From: Theristus sp. LFF4_11
Lineage: Eukaryota; Nematoda; Chromadorea; Monhysterida; Xyalidae
Assembly (NCBI GenBank): GCA_030248135.1
Contig: JASANC010002868.1
Location: 62,001 to 126,000 of the forward strand
Direction: 5' to 3'
DNA length: 64,000 bases
The notes beneath the pieces were generated by a model that worked only from the letters and a program-made list of their open reading frames with translations, did no database searches and was not told the origin of the DNA. Position 1 is the stretch's first letter; each line of letters opens with the position of its first letter. Both the position numbers and the translations under genes were made by a program. Below are positions 1-11,388 of the stretch, piece after piece.

Positions 1-202
1 ACATACCAGGCGAGTGCCTTCTAGTGCGTGGACCGCTTGACTTGCGTCTCTTTTGATAAACAAATAGCGCACAGGAAGTCCCGCGCCAATGGGGCGGTTT
101 TGCGTTTTTGTCCGTCTGTGCTGTTGCGAGTGCACCCGTTGATTAATGCCGCACTGCGCCACAGGTGTGGCTAGAGATTTTTTTTTACCCTTACATCTCT
201 AG

Positions 203-3200
203 GTGTGGCGCATGTTGCACCGTCTGCACGAGTATTTTCGTCCGTATCGTCTGTGGCTCGAGCAACAGCAACCGTCGTCGTCGTCGTCGTCGGCGCCAAG
301 CGAGCTCGACAATCGAAAAGAGAAACAAGCACAACAACGCCGAAAACCGATCAAGAAACGCGGCGCTGCGCAGTGGCGCTGGGGCGAGTGCGTGCTGTGC
401 GGCATGTGCAACGACGACGGCGACGATCTGAAGGTGTTCGGCACGAAACGCCGCCTGCACCCGACGTTGCATCTCTGGATACACGACACTTGCATGGTGC
501 GCTGTTGTTGGCTGGTTGCTTTTAGACATAGACATCTGTTATTTTTTTATGTTTTTTTGTGTTGGTTCGTTTGTGACGTCCGCTGAAATATGAACAAAAC
601 TGCGAAATTGAAATTCACATGTTCCCTTAGACCGCTTTACCATTGCATGGAGGCCCGAGCCTCGTTAGTCTCCTTTCGATGCTCTAATCCCAGTACGTGA
701 CCGCATTCTGTTCGTTGTGTGCGATGTTAGACTTCAAGTAGCGAGAAAGTGGCGATTTAGTGAACTGGAGACTACAGAGATTACAGATTACAACCAAGAT
801 TACAGAGAAAAGATCACATTATATAGGAAATCACGTATATATTACACGTAATTACAGCTAGATAATTACGATGATCGCCCATCATCAACTTTAGTTTGTG
901 TGTGTGTGTTTCACATTTCAGCAGTTCGCGCCCACCCTGATACAGGCGGCCGTGTTGCACGTGCGCGACGAGGCGCTGCTCAGCGGCTTCAACATTCTCG
1001 ACATACTGAAGTTGTCCGAGCAAGCACGCGTCACAAAACGCAGTCGACACGTTTGTTATGCTCTTTCATCATCACCAACCGTATCGTTTTTTGCACCGAA
1101 ACTACTCTTTTTCAACCATTCCCCAAATGAACCACTCTTTTTGCAGTCGTCATATATTTCATGTATGGAATTAGAAAAAAAGTACGTTACGCGTAGTGAA
1201 ACGAAAAACTCGATCCCTGCGAGAAAAATTTGCACCGTTGGTGCTGCTGTTGTTGTGTTCGTGGTTTTTAGGTTGGGGTTGTGTTCGTTGTTTTTAGGTT
1301 GCTGTGTCCATGTCTGTTCCTGGTAAATAGCCAAACCGGCCAAAAAGCAAGTAATCTGCGAGGTGAAATTGTGGAATGGGTGTGAAATGGCTGTTTTATT
1401 CGACTGGTCGCTAAAAAAATTTGGGCTAACCTGGTAGGTGATGCCGGTTCCGAAGTCCGAACGCCCAACGTGCCTGTTCCGCGTTAGGCCTTGAAACAGG
1501 CATAACAGGCGCCCGTCCTGTACATGTCTGTTTCGAGTATTTGCAAATGAATAGCGTTTCGAAATGCTTTCTATGATTTCGTGTGTCCTGTGCAGATGTG
1601 TTCGTACTGTCGCCAGGGCTGTGCAACGTTGACGTGCTGTCAGCCGCGGTGCAGTGTCACGTATCACTATTCGTGCGGTCGCTCAAACGGCTGCTTCTTC
1701 AACTATGCGCCCGCCATTTCGTTGTTCGTGCGCTTTTTGTGCGGTGTTGTTCGTTTTTCTCACACTGACTCCATACGTTTTGCTCATGGATTTGTCTGTT
1801 TCAGTTTTGAACAAAACTCTGCCTACAGTCGAACTCTAAAAGTCTAAATTATAGGTAATCAGCTGATTAGTCGGTGGTCACGTGATGCATGCTTTCTGTG
1901 CAGGACACCGACTCCGCCTCCAGAGCAATGCCTGCACCAGAGGCATGCATCACGTGATCACGAAGCAATCAGCTGATTGCCTATTATTTAGAGGTCGACT
2001 GTGTTACGGTCACTGCCGTATTCGGTCTGTCTCTCACTGAAGATCTCACTGCAGTGTTTGAAATCGTCGCAACAGATATTGGAAATCGATTGATTGAACA
2101 TGGAAATGTCGCTTTTGACTTAACTTGGCTATTCTGGCAATCCATACTGGCACCATGATCGTGTCGAGACCGAATACGGTACCGAATCACTCATGCACTC
2201 TCTCACCGCAGCACCTACTGTCCGAAGCACGTACCGCGCGGCATGCCGCAATTGGAACGCGACGACTACGAACCGTATCGAACGCGCTATTTTGCGCCCG
2301 CGCACACCGCGCGCATGGTCGAGTGCCCGCTCTGCCTGCAGCATGTGCCCGCCGCGTTCCGAGCGCGCGAAATTGTGAGTGCTCTGTTTAATTTTAACGT
2401 TTTTTTCTGGTCATTATTGGCCGTAGTCTCCTTTTTCCTTATGTGTCTAAGAACGGAACCAGAAAAAGCGCACAGACAAATCGGCCGCCATTTTTTACTG
2501 TCTTGATTCAAAATCACAAATCAATTTTTCGATTGCACTTGGAAAGTTTCAGAGAGATTTTTTTCAACGAACACAACGAGAGATTCGGTATAGCTGCTGT
2601 TTCACTGCCATACTTTCATTCAGCTACATATCGGAGAAATGTTCAGTGTTTTTTCTAATTTTTTTCAATCAAGGTGCGCACGAACTGCTGCGTGTCGATT
2701 GGCAGAGGCGACCCAAAGATCGTACAACGATGGTACCATTGGCGGTGTCTTGAGGTGTTTCGTTTCGTTTTGCCTGGCTTTTCGTTGAATATTAGAATAA
2801 TCGAAACACGAGGTTGTTTTCGATTCGTTTCGACTGCCATGCCACTGTTGCGTGCGCGGTGCGGTACAAAAAATTGCTGCTGCATGTGATGTTACAGATT
2901 TGAATCTAACCAAATAAAACACCAACAAACAAGTGGCGTTTCGACCTAAGCACAAGACGCTGAGCAATGGTGGTCTCTTCAGTTGTGCCATTGCCCAAAA
3001 ACTCAATACATAACCTTGTTTGATTGATTAATCTTGTGACTGCACACACGGTCTGTCAGTAAACGCTGGTTCATGAATGCTCGTTAACACTGCAGGAATA
3101 CGCGTTGAACGCGCGCGATCACACGCACTGTCCGTTCTCGGCGCTAGGCGACAACTTCGACGCTTATAAGCAGCACAACGATTTGTTCATCATGCAGATT

Positions 3201-6200
3201 CGCGAGATCGGCATCTATGTACCGCCGGGGTTCGTTGTGCGCTCTGTTCTGCTCGGTTTTGGCTTGGTTTGTTCCACTCAAAGCAATCAGTTTCCACCAA
3301 AATCCTTTGCATTTTCTGGCCTGGTCAACATCATAGGCAGAAGTGCGCTGACCGCAGCCTCTCGCAGTCATCGTCAGTAACATTCAGTCAGACCCAGTAA
3401 CTTTGGATTCGCACAGAAAAAACTGGTTTTGTTACATGGACCGTTTTCACAGTAACTAACGCAATCGTAAACGGCACTTTTTGAATGCGAGATCATGGTT
3501 TCTGTGGTGCTAGTCGATGTGTGCTAACGAGCTTGTTTGCGTGTCACTGTACGACATCAAAATTGTGTGTTGGGTATGGTATTGCATTGTTCATGAGATC
3601 GGCGCATTCATGCATGAAGCAGTATTTAGTAACCGCGTAGGCGTAGTTATGTTTAGCACAGCTACGCGCCACTGAATACTGCTTCATGAATGCTCGTTAA
3701 TTTGCCACGTCTGCGCCTGGAGAACGATTGAGCTGTGTTTGGCAAACGCACTTTGTCTGGGTCATAATTTTTTTGAATCGAGTGATGTCGAAAAAGATTT
3801 TCCAGCATTCACGAAAAAAAATTGCAGCGAACCAATTTACGGACGAACGGACGTTGAGGAAGACGCGAGCAATTCGCACATGGTTGGTTGTGCAGCGCGA
3901 AGCATTATTTGTCTTCGGATAGACTTGACCCCACAAAATCGCCACGTGATGTAGCAATCGCTGTCGTTTGAGTTCTTGTCAAATATCCACGGATTCGATA
4001 GGTCCGCCCGCATAGATTTTGATTGGTCGCTCTGCCGTAAAGCAGCTAGAATTGAATTTGTGAATGAACTTTTTAAATAAAAACACTGTTTTCGCCGGCA
4101 GGAGTGCTATTTGGGATCGGCGTGCAAGTGTCCGTTCGGCGCCGCGTACCGTCACGACACGACCGTCACCGACGTGCGCCATTATCAGTGGGAATTTCTG
4201 CCGCGTTGCGCGGTTCGTGGCTTTGTGGCTATTCGTCCAGCAACTTTTCGATGGAGGAAGCGAGTCAGACCAGAACACAGCGTAGCTAAAACCTGACTTC
4301 AATTTGACAGTAAAAAGCTTGCCTCAAGATTTGACTGGAAAGCCCCACAACTCCAACGATTCGCGCCCGTTTTTACGATGTTGTTTTTTGTATCACTGCA
4401 GGGCGCCGTCGCGACCGGCTGCGGGTCGGCGCGTCGCCGTGCGGGCGACCACGGCCACGAGAATGAGCCGGCGCGCGCGGTACACCGCGGCTGTGCGCGG
4501 CTGCCGTGGGCGTTTTTTCACAACGAACAGATACCGGCCGATTATAGCGAGGCCGAGTGGTACTGTGACGACTGTTGTCGCTTGCTGGAGATGCACCGGT
4601 GGAGGCAACCGCCGAATCAGGTGCACACACGACAAACCGTCGTCTTGTTCTCTTGTTGTTGTTGTTACGGCAGTATTCATCGTGTGACGATGGCAAGTGG
4701 CTGTGGATGACCAGAACATGGCTTGCGAAGTGAGCCAAAAGTGTTGGAACGCTGCGTGCGTGAGTGCTGTGTATTGCGCGTGTGTTGCATCAGCCGTACA
4801 AACGCTATTGTAAGAATTTATGGGCAACGTTGGGTCGAAAAGTGTCCCGTGAACCCAAAGTTGCCCATAAATTCTTATAATAGCGTTTCTACGGCTGATG
4901 CAACACACGCGCAATACACAACACACACGCGCGCAGCGTTCCAATACTTGTGCCCGCCACTGTATATACCGGCAACGTGGCATTCAATCCCATTTGAGGT
5001 TGTGCATCTCTTTTGACTTCCAAATCCCCGATTTTCACGGCCCTCCTAGATTCCACAATGGATGGTAAAGTGGTTGACACGCGAGCAATTGGCCGAGTAT
5101 GCAGCGGAGCTGCCAAAGGGTGGCAAGCCAACGCTCGGTCCGGTGGACGACTCAATGACTGGCAGCTCAGACGCCACTATTGCTGAACGGTTACCATCAA
5201 ATGTGAACTCTGCCACTGTTGATAATCAGTGAGGAGATTTTTTTGTTTTTCAGAAATTTCAGAAATTTTTAATCACACTTCTTGTCATACTGTAAATCAG
5301 CCAGTGCTTGTTCTGCCGACAAGAATCGGTATGGTTATTTGTTTTTCAGTGACACCGTTGTTGTCGAGCGTATAGTGGAGAAAACCGTCATCAAAACAGT
5401 CAACGAGCGAGAAAATCTGGCAGACGCCTCTGACAACGTTCATGACGAATCATCATCGGCGCTCAGCAACCGATGCGCGCCGTCAGAGCAATCGTCATTG
5501 ATCGCCAGTCGCTCACCAACGCCGGTCCACTCGGCCACTCAACCTGAATCGGCCATGGAATCCGAAACGCTCAATAACGATCGCCAGAGAAGCGCTGACA
5601 CAGACATAACGGTCGCCGGCGTGGTCGCACCGAAGCAACGCCGCCCGGTGGTGCCGCTGTCGCCGCATCGCGATGAGAACAAAAACGGCCGCCAGCAAAC
5701 CGCGAACGTTGCTCAGCAACTGGAGTTGTCTGTGAACAACGCAAAAAACAACAACATTCGTCCGATTCAACCGACGGCCAACAACGGCGCCGCCGCCGAT
5801 GGCGCTTCGTTGAAACGCAAGGCGTGGCAACGGTTTTGGGCGGCCGTGAAAATCGACGAGAAGGACGGACGGTCGCTGTTGACGGGCGGGCGGACGCCGA
5901 ACGACCGCAGTCGGCCGAAAAACGACCCGCGAACGGCGGCGCGCATGAGGCGCTCGTCGTTTGAGACTGCGGGAAACAGCCGACTATCGTCAAACAGTAA
6001 ACAGTCATCGTCCGAAAAGCAGCACTGTTCGGTACCACGGTTGACTCGCGGTAGCATCCCACGGTCTTCGCTCGAAACTTACCCACGGTCCTCACTGGCA
6101 TCTTTCCCTCGGTCGTCGCCGTTAGAAACACTCTTGCTTACTCCGGAGACGTTCGAACGCTCGTCACACGAGAACGCAGCACTGTTTTCTTGTGAGAGTT

Positions 6201-6800
6201 TCTCACGATCGTCAACGGGAACTATCTCACGGTCATCAGATGGAACTTTCTCACGGTCACCAGAGGGAACTTTCCCACGGTCATTATCGGAAGATGCGCA
6301 GTTCTCACGGTCGCCAGCGTTGCGCACCATCACGGCTGGTGGCGCATGCGATACGGTGGCACAAATTCGAAGCGCCAATGAGCTGGCCGAGTGGGTTTTC
6401 GTTTTGTTTTTTCTTTTGTGATAATCGAAGCAATATGCTTCCATTGAAACTCGTGGAATTCGTTCGCCGTCGTTTTTTTGGAAACAATCAAAAACTGTGA
6501 AATGACCGGCGATTTGTGCATTTTGGCATTTGAAACTGGCACACACGTTATTGACTGCATCAAGCAGGTTGGTCGAATCAGAAAGTCCAATTCGAAAGCG
6601 GCCAATCACCTAATTGCATACAGTTCAACTGTAGATATTTGATATGTTCTTTTTAGATACTCCAAATCGAGCGATCATTCGTCAAGCAATCAGCGACCGA
6701 CTGTCTTTCCAATTTTTGCCCGTCGCCCAAGCTCAGAAACGATCACGAGTTTCTCCCCGATCGTTTCATCATCATTATCAGCAAAAATATCAAGAACTGA
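203..6800 (+). CDS. PHF7/G2E3-like multi-PHD/RING finger protein
   Basis: Likely a chromatin-reader or E3 ubiquitin ligase protein of the PHF7/G2E3 (pineapple eye) family, probably nuclear. Exons by phase-consistent GT/AG sites: 203-496, 922-1029, 1596-1720, 2212-2374, 2674-2754, 3096-3236, 4102-4212, 4402-4620, 5050-5228, 5350-6394, then perhaps 6656-6800. The three zinc modules follow family order. An extended PHD runs from CVLCGMC to CGRSNGCFF and YCPKH. A RING-like module runs from CPLCLQH through RWYHWRCLE to HTHCPFS, followed by the family hallmark REIGIYVPPG. A last PHD runs from CKCPFG to EWYCDDC. The tail is Ser/Arg-rich with a degenerate 8-10 residue repeat (F/Y-PRSS, 6050-6330). 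A strong acceptor precedes 203, so an upstream exon is likely; the first internal ATG is at 212. The C-terminus is uncertain: reading through at 6394 gives a stop at 6419-6421 instead. Domain assignment is confident; PHF7 versus G2E3 is not resolvable here. Confidence 0.85.
1826..2001. mobile_element. MITE family M1, copy a (mariner-like)
   Basis: A 176-bp palindromic element in intron 3 of the PHF7-like gene. Terminal inverted repeats begin CAGTCGAACTCTAAA and contain AATCAGCTGATT. The interior holds inverted CACGTGATGCATG motifs. The left flank is TA and the right flank has degenerated to TG. A second copy at 11699-11862 has perfect TA flanks, which indicates Tc1/mariner-type insertion. It has no coding capacity. 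Confidence 0.8.
3604..3698. mobile_element. MITE family M2, copy a
   Basis: Inverted repeat GCATTCATG..GAAGCAGTATTTAGT against its complement near ACTGAATACTGCTTCATG, about 95 bp, in intron 6 of the PHF7-like gene. The same family occurs at 13658, 14789 and 48128; the 14789 copy shows a TTA target duplication. Confidence 0.65.
4728..4962. mobile_element. Foldback MITE with ~100-bp inverted arms
   Basis: Almost the whole element is two inverted arms. The left arm from GTGTTGGAACGCTGCG to GAATTTATGGGCAAC is repeated in reverse complement to the right, with a centre of about 25 bases. The right end is CCACTG followed by TA, consistent with mariner-like TA insertion; the left tip is eroded. It lies in intron 8 of the PHF7-like gene. 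Confidence 0.75.
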
Positions 6801-6932
6801 CGCCGCACAAGAAGGTGCGGCAGAGGAGATTCCATTTTTTTCTGACCCTTCAGTGCGACTACCACGAGGCAGAACTGTCTGGAACAGATTTATTTATTCA
6901 TTTACAAATCTGAACGGATCTTCCATTCTGGG

Positions 6933-7961
6933 TAGGGTTAGGGAAAAAAAAATCCGGATTTTTTTAATAAAAAAATTTTTTTTTTAAATTTTTTTACAAG
7001 TTAGGTTCGTTCGAAGCGTCTCGTCGAGCTGAGTTCATCTAGACTATTTCCAGAACGATCCGGAAAACTATAAGAGCGAAAATCGTGTTTTATTGAAATT
7101 ATGTCCATTTCATAGAGGGAAAGTTGCATTTTCAACAGTAAAACAGGACAATTTTCGACGTGTACTTGAATATTGAACCGTTCTTAGTTGTTCCTCTTTA
7201 GAAAATTACCAAAATTTGACTGTGTTCAAAAATTCCTGTTTGCTGTAGCTAAGTCGGCAACCCCTGTGGACCCGGTCGCCCCCCCCCCCCCCAAGACACT
7301 TACTTTCAGGTTCAACCAGCTATGCTATCTGCCACATGGCGAAAGCCCACTCTTCAAATCATCGTATCGAAAACACGTACCATGATTTCGCGATCACGTT
7401 GCGGGCAACTGACGGACGCAAGTTTAACACGTTAGTTTAGCTCAGCACGCAAGTTTTAACATGTGGCCATGTTATCGGGTATCTGAAAAACGGTCGTGTG
7501 ATGTGGTATTAACCAACATCTCCGCTCCAATTGTTTAACAATATATCGCACAACTCCATTGTAGACCTATAACATACGCCAATCAACAAGATATCATGTT
7601 CATCTCATGGCCTACCGACTGAAAAACATGTTCTAAGTTGCAAGAAAACGATTTCTGAAACGATATTTCAATTCAGTTAAGTCATTTCAACGCTAAAAAT
7701 TGACTCTAGAAGTCATCCAAATCGAAAAACATGGAGTACGTCGGTCAAAATGACCAAATAATGACATTTACCTAAGCACACAAAGAAGTTGGGAAGAAAA
7801 TTTGGTTTGAACTTTCAAAAAATTATGCCATTAATCGAATTTTCAGAGCAAAGTAGAAGAAAAATTTTTCAAATTTTTTTTAAGTTTGAAAAAAAATCCA
7901 AATTTAAAAAAAAAACGAAAAAAAAATAAAAAAAATTTTTTTTTCAAAGCCCCTAACCCTA
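6933..7961. mobile_element. Non-autonomous hAT-like element, copy 1
   Basis: A 1029-bp element with termini TAGGGTTAGGG and CCCTAACCCTA, flanked by a perfect 8-bp duplication ATTCTGGG (6925-6932 and 7962-7969). An 8-bp duplication and a TAGGG tip fit the hAT superfamily. Subterminal regions are A/T homopolymer-rich and a poly-C tract lies near 7280. No transposase is encoded. It sits just downstream of the PHF7-like gene. Compared with copy 2 it carries about 13 extra bases near 7780. Confidence 0.88.
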
Positions 7962-8438
7962 ATTCTGGGCTAGTTTATATTATAAAGTTGGCACAAAAGT
8001 GGTGCTACACTACCGATGAATTTATGAATCAACAAATCTCAGTTTCCTCACATCACGTTGAAAAGCAGACACATTCAGGAAATCAGTTTGCGTCGTGACT
8101 GTGATGTTTCATACTTTCATTTAGGGGCTCAGTGGTATAGCACCATTTGACCACTATGCTTTTATATAACTGGTTCTGGACCACAGTACCGTACTTTATA
8201 AACGTTCATCTCTGTTCCGGTTGTATATGTGTCTACTTTGGCGAGTCTCTACTTTCAACATTTATCGAACAAAAAAAAACTTCACAGAGTCGACTGACCG
8301 GAGTGCTCGAGTAGCGAAGCGTACGCACGAGACGCACACGGCCACTCTGGAGCAGTGCTTCATTGGCAAACGCACGAAGCTGACTGCGCACGTGACCGAG
8401 TGCACCGGATGGCCGTCGGGCACGCATGCGTGATCTGG

Positions 8439-8548
8439 TGTGGTGCTCACCCAATTTGTGTTGGGTGCTCACCCAATTTGTGTTGGGTGCTCACCCAATT
8501 TGTATTGGGTGCTCACCCAATTTGTGTTGGGTGCTCACCCAATTTGTG
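8439..8548. repeat. 22-bp hairpin tandem repeat, 5 copies
   Basis: Five direct 22-bp units. Each contains TTGGGTG-CT-CACCCAA, a 7-bp stem with a 2-nt centre, followed by TTTGTG. The last four units are identical except for one base. The array ends in (GTT)n. Confidence 0.9.
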
Positions 8549-9669
8549 TTGTTGTTGTTGTCAAGCATACCCGTGCGACGGTGTGCTAGCGCATGCTATA
8601 TGTTAGCTTACACTATATGCATGATACCACCGTGTAAGCCTAGCACAGACAGTGCGCACGTTGTAATAGTTACACGTTGTATCAAGCGTATAGTGTAAGC
8701 TGATCGTTACGACACGACACTGGCCACCGCAACTCGATTTGGCTGCGTGCATTCCGCAGCAAGTCGCATTGCGCTCCAGCACACCAACACGCATCCATTC
8801 ATGTGAGGCACACGTCGACACGTCGTTTTCACTGGCGCTCTTGTAAATCGCGCATTCTGACTTGGTGACGTGTGCTCTTTAAATGCCACGATAGTGAATA
8901 TGGGCGTTTAGATACTTGTGAACTGACCGAATGGTGAATTACAATGATATATAGTGAAATTCGCGCGCAAATCTGCGCTCGTATTGTGTTGTGTGCGGAA
9001 AAATGTGCATACTGCACACACAGGCGCTGTGAAGTTCAGTGTAGTTTACGCGGGAGTTTTTGTGTTTTTTTTTGTTTCACCGTGTCATCTTTGATGATAG
9101 ATTCGATTTTTTTATGTATCGTATGTTTTTCGGGGGTTTCGATTTTTTTGCTTAAAATTGCGTTTTTTGTCGTTCTTTGTGGTGTTGCGTTTTTGGAGAT
9201 AACACATTTGCGGTTTGGCCAATTAAACGTGGCACCGATCACACCCTGCAAGGTTCAGGTCTCAAGACGGCTCTCATGATCATTAGTACCGGTTATTTTT
9301 GCATTTTCTCTCAAACTTCGGCATGTTATTTCTTTTTCCAGTTTGCGGCATTTTTGTGCGCGTGTGTTTGTGCAACCATTTTTTGAGTCTTCAGATGTCG
9401 CTTTTTTAATTTTGATTTGATACGGTTCAGTTTGAATGGCTTTGGTTTTACATTGTCCTATGGATACAATAACAAACCTAGGGTAAAATTGCTTTTTTAT
9501 TAATTTCTAAGTGAACCACACGGTGGCTAGGACTACACCGTATCTTCATTCAGTTGCAACCGTAACACGTTCTTTCGGGTGGAGATTACTGTTTTACTGC
9601 AGTTCTTTATGTTTCGAAGTTGTTACTATCAATCAGTAGTTGTGTGGTGCTAAATGCAGGCTGTTGGTG

Positions 9670-9826
9670 GGAACATGTCACTGGGACAATCTAAGCTAGC
9701 GCACAAAACATGCACCGTGTTGCAAACATGCTTATGTTTGGGAACAGCACAAACGAAATTGCACAACACACGCAATGCAGCGCTGTTTTTGGCGCGAATT
9801 TTGAATGTACCGAGCGACATGTTTCC
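9670..9826. mobile_element. Palindromic MITE-like element
   Basis: About 157 bp. The left end GGAACATGTCACTGGG and the right end, complement of GGAAACATGTCGCTCGG, form imperfect terminal inverted repeats with further pairing inside. Both strands therefore translate into similar short frames, which I do not treat as genes. No target duplication was found. Confidence 0.55.
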
Positions 9827-10250
9827 AAACGAGCAGACCTCAGTTAACTGTGTATTTGAATAAACGTTGCGATGATTTGGTTTTTTTCCAGATTGATTGA
9901 TTTTGAAATGTTCCCGGCAAAAGTCAATTTCGACCATCACTGGTTGAAGTTATCTTTGCACGCAATTGTATTGTTTTGTTTCAGAGATTACAGTCAAACT
10001 GTAAAACCTCTGTAATTTGTATATTCCCACTCTGGCATTTTCATTTTCTATGTTGATTCACATGGAACAGTCAATGAGCCCAAGTAAGAGCTGTCGGTCA
10101 CCCCACCCCTCCCCCGGTCCCCCAGTTTGGTTTTTTTCATGCCCGTTCACTTGTCCTTGGAGTAAAACTGCTCCGCTGGAATCTTTTCGACTATTTCGTC
10201 CTTGTTGCCAGACAAAACATCGAACGAAACTGCGCACCGGTTGGCCGACC

Positions 10251-11271
10251 TAGGGTTAGGGAAAAAAAATCCGGATTTTTTTTTAAATTAAAAAAAATTT
10301 GGAAAAAAAAATTTTTTTTTACAAGTTAGGTTTGTTCGAAGCGTCTCGTCGAGCTGAGTTCATCTAGACTATTTTCAGAACGATCCGGAAAACTATAAGA
10401 GCGAAAATCGTGTTTTATTGAAATTATGTCCATTTCATAGAGGGAAAGTTGCATTTTCAACAGTAAAACAGGACAATTTTCGACGTGTACTTGAATATTG
10501 AACCGTTCTTAGTTGTTCCTCTTTAGAAAATTACTAAAATTTGACTGTGTTCAAAAATTCCTGTTTGCTGTAGCTAAGTCGGCAACCCCTGTCGACCCGG
10601 TCGCCCCCCCCCCAAGACACTTACTTTCAGGTTCAACCAGCTATGCTATCTGCCACATGGCGAGAGCCCACTCTTCAAATCATCGTATCGAAAACACGTA
10701 CCATGATTTCGCGATCACGTTGCGGGCAACTGACAGACGCAAGTTTAACACGTTAGTTTAGCTCAGCACGCAAGTTTTAACATGTGGCCATGTTATCGGG
10801 TATCTGAAAAACGGTCGTGTGATGTGGTATTAACCAACATCTCCGCTCCAATTGTTTAACAAAATATCGCACAACTCCATTGTAGACCTATAACATACGC
10901 CAATCAACAAAATATCATGTTCATCTCATGGCCTACCGACTGAAAAAACATGTTCTAAGTTGCAAGAAAACGATTTCTGAAACGATATTTCAATTCAGTT
11001 AAGTCATTTCAACGCTAAAAATTGACTCTAGAAGTCATACAAATCGAAAAACATGGAGTACGTCGGTCAAAATGACCAAATAATGACATGTACCTGAGCG
11101 GGAAGAAAATTTGGTTTGAACTTTCAAAAAATTATGCCATAAATCGAATTTTCAGAGCAAAGTAGAAGAAAAATTTTTCAAATTTTTTTTTTAAATTTGA
11201 AAAAAAAATCCAAATTTAAAAAAAAACGAAAAAAAAATAAAAAAAAATTTTTTTCAAAGCCCCTAACCCTA
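10251..11271. mobile_element. Non-autonomous hAT-like element, copy 2
   Basis: A 1021-bp near-identical copy of the element at 6933, same orientation, with the same TAGGGTTAGGG tips and a perfect 8-bp target duplication GGCCGACC (10243-10250 and 11272-11279). It lies about 120 bp upstream of the BPNT1 start codon, so it may influence that promoter. The two target sites differ, which proves two independent insertions rather than a local duplication. Confidence 0.88.
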
Positions 11272-11388
11272 GGCCGACCCAGCCAAACTCATACACATCA
11301 CGTTGAGACTCGTAGCGCCAGCGTCGTAATAGAAAAGCGAATACAAGACCAATTCAAGAAAGGGTAAAAAAAACGACGGATTCGTTCA

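Larger units (their letters stand above)
7970..10242. other. Intergenic region between two hAT copies
   Basis: No exon recognised. It contains the 22-bp hairpin array (8439-8548), an imperfect inverted-repeat stretch at 8560-8710, and a palindromic element (9670-9826). A weak tRNA-like motif pair lies near 8125-8195 (GGCTCAGTGG and GGTTCTGGACC), too degraded to call. T-rich DNA at 9050-9450 gives only spurious reading frames. Confidence 0.5.

Noticed and set aside
203..525. Overlapping open frames on both strands at the left edge
   Set aside because: Only the frame with the CVLCGMC zinc motif continues in phase into the PHD exons.
6933..7961. Interstitial telomere repeat
   Set aside because: Only two TTAGGG-like motifs occur, inverted at the two ends of an element with 8-bp target duplications.
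8125..8195. tRNA gene
   Set aside because: A-box and B-box-like motifs are present, but no acceptor stem or anticodon arm can be folded.
8439..8548. CRISPR-like array
   Set aside because: Units are contiguous 22-bp repeats with no unique spacers, in a clearly eukaryotic context.
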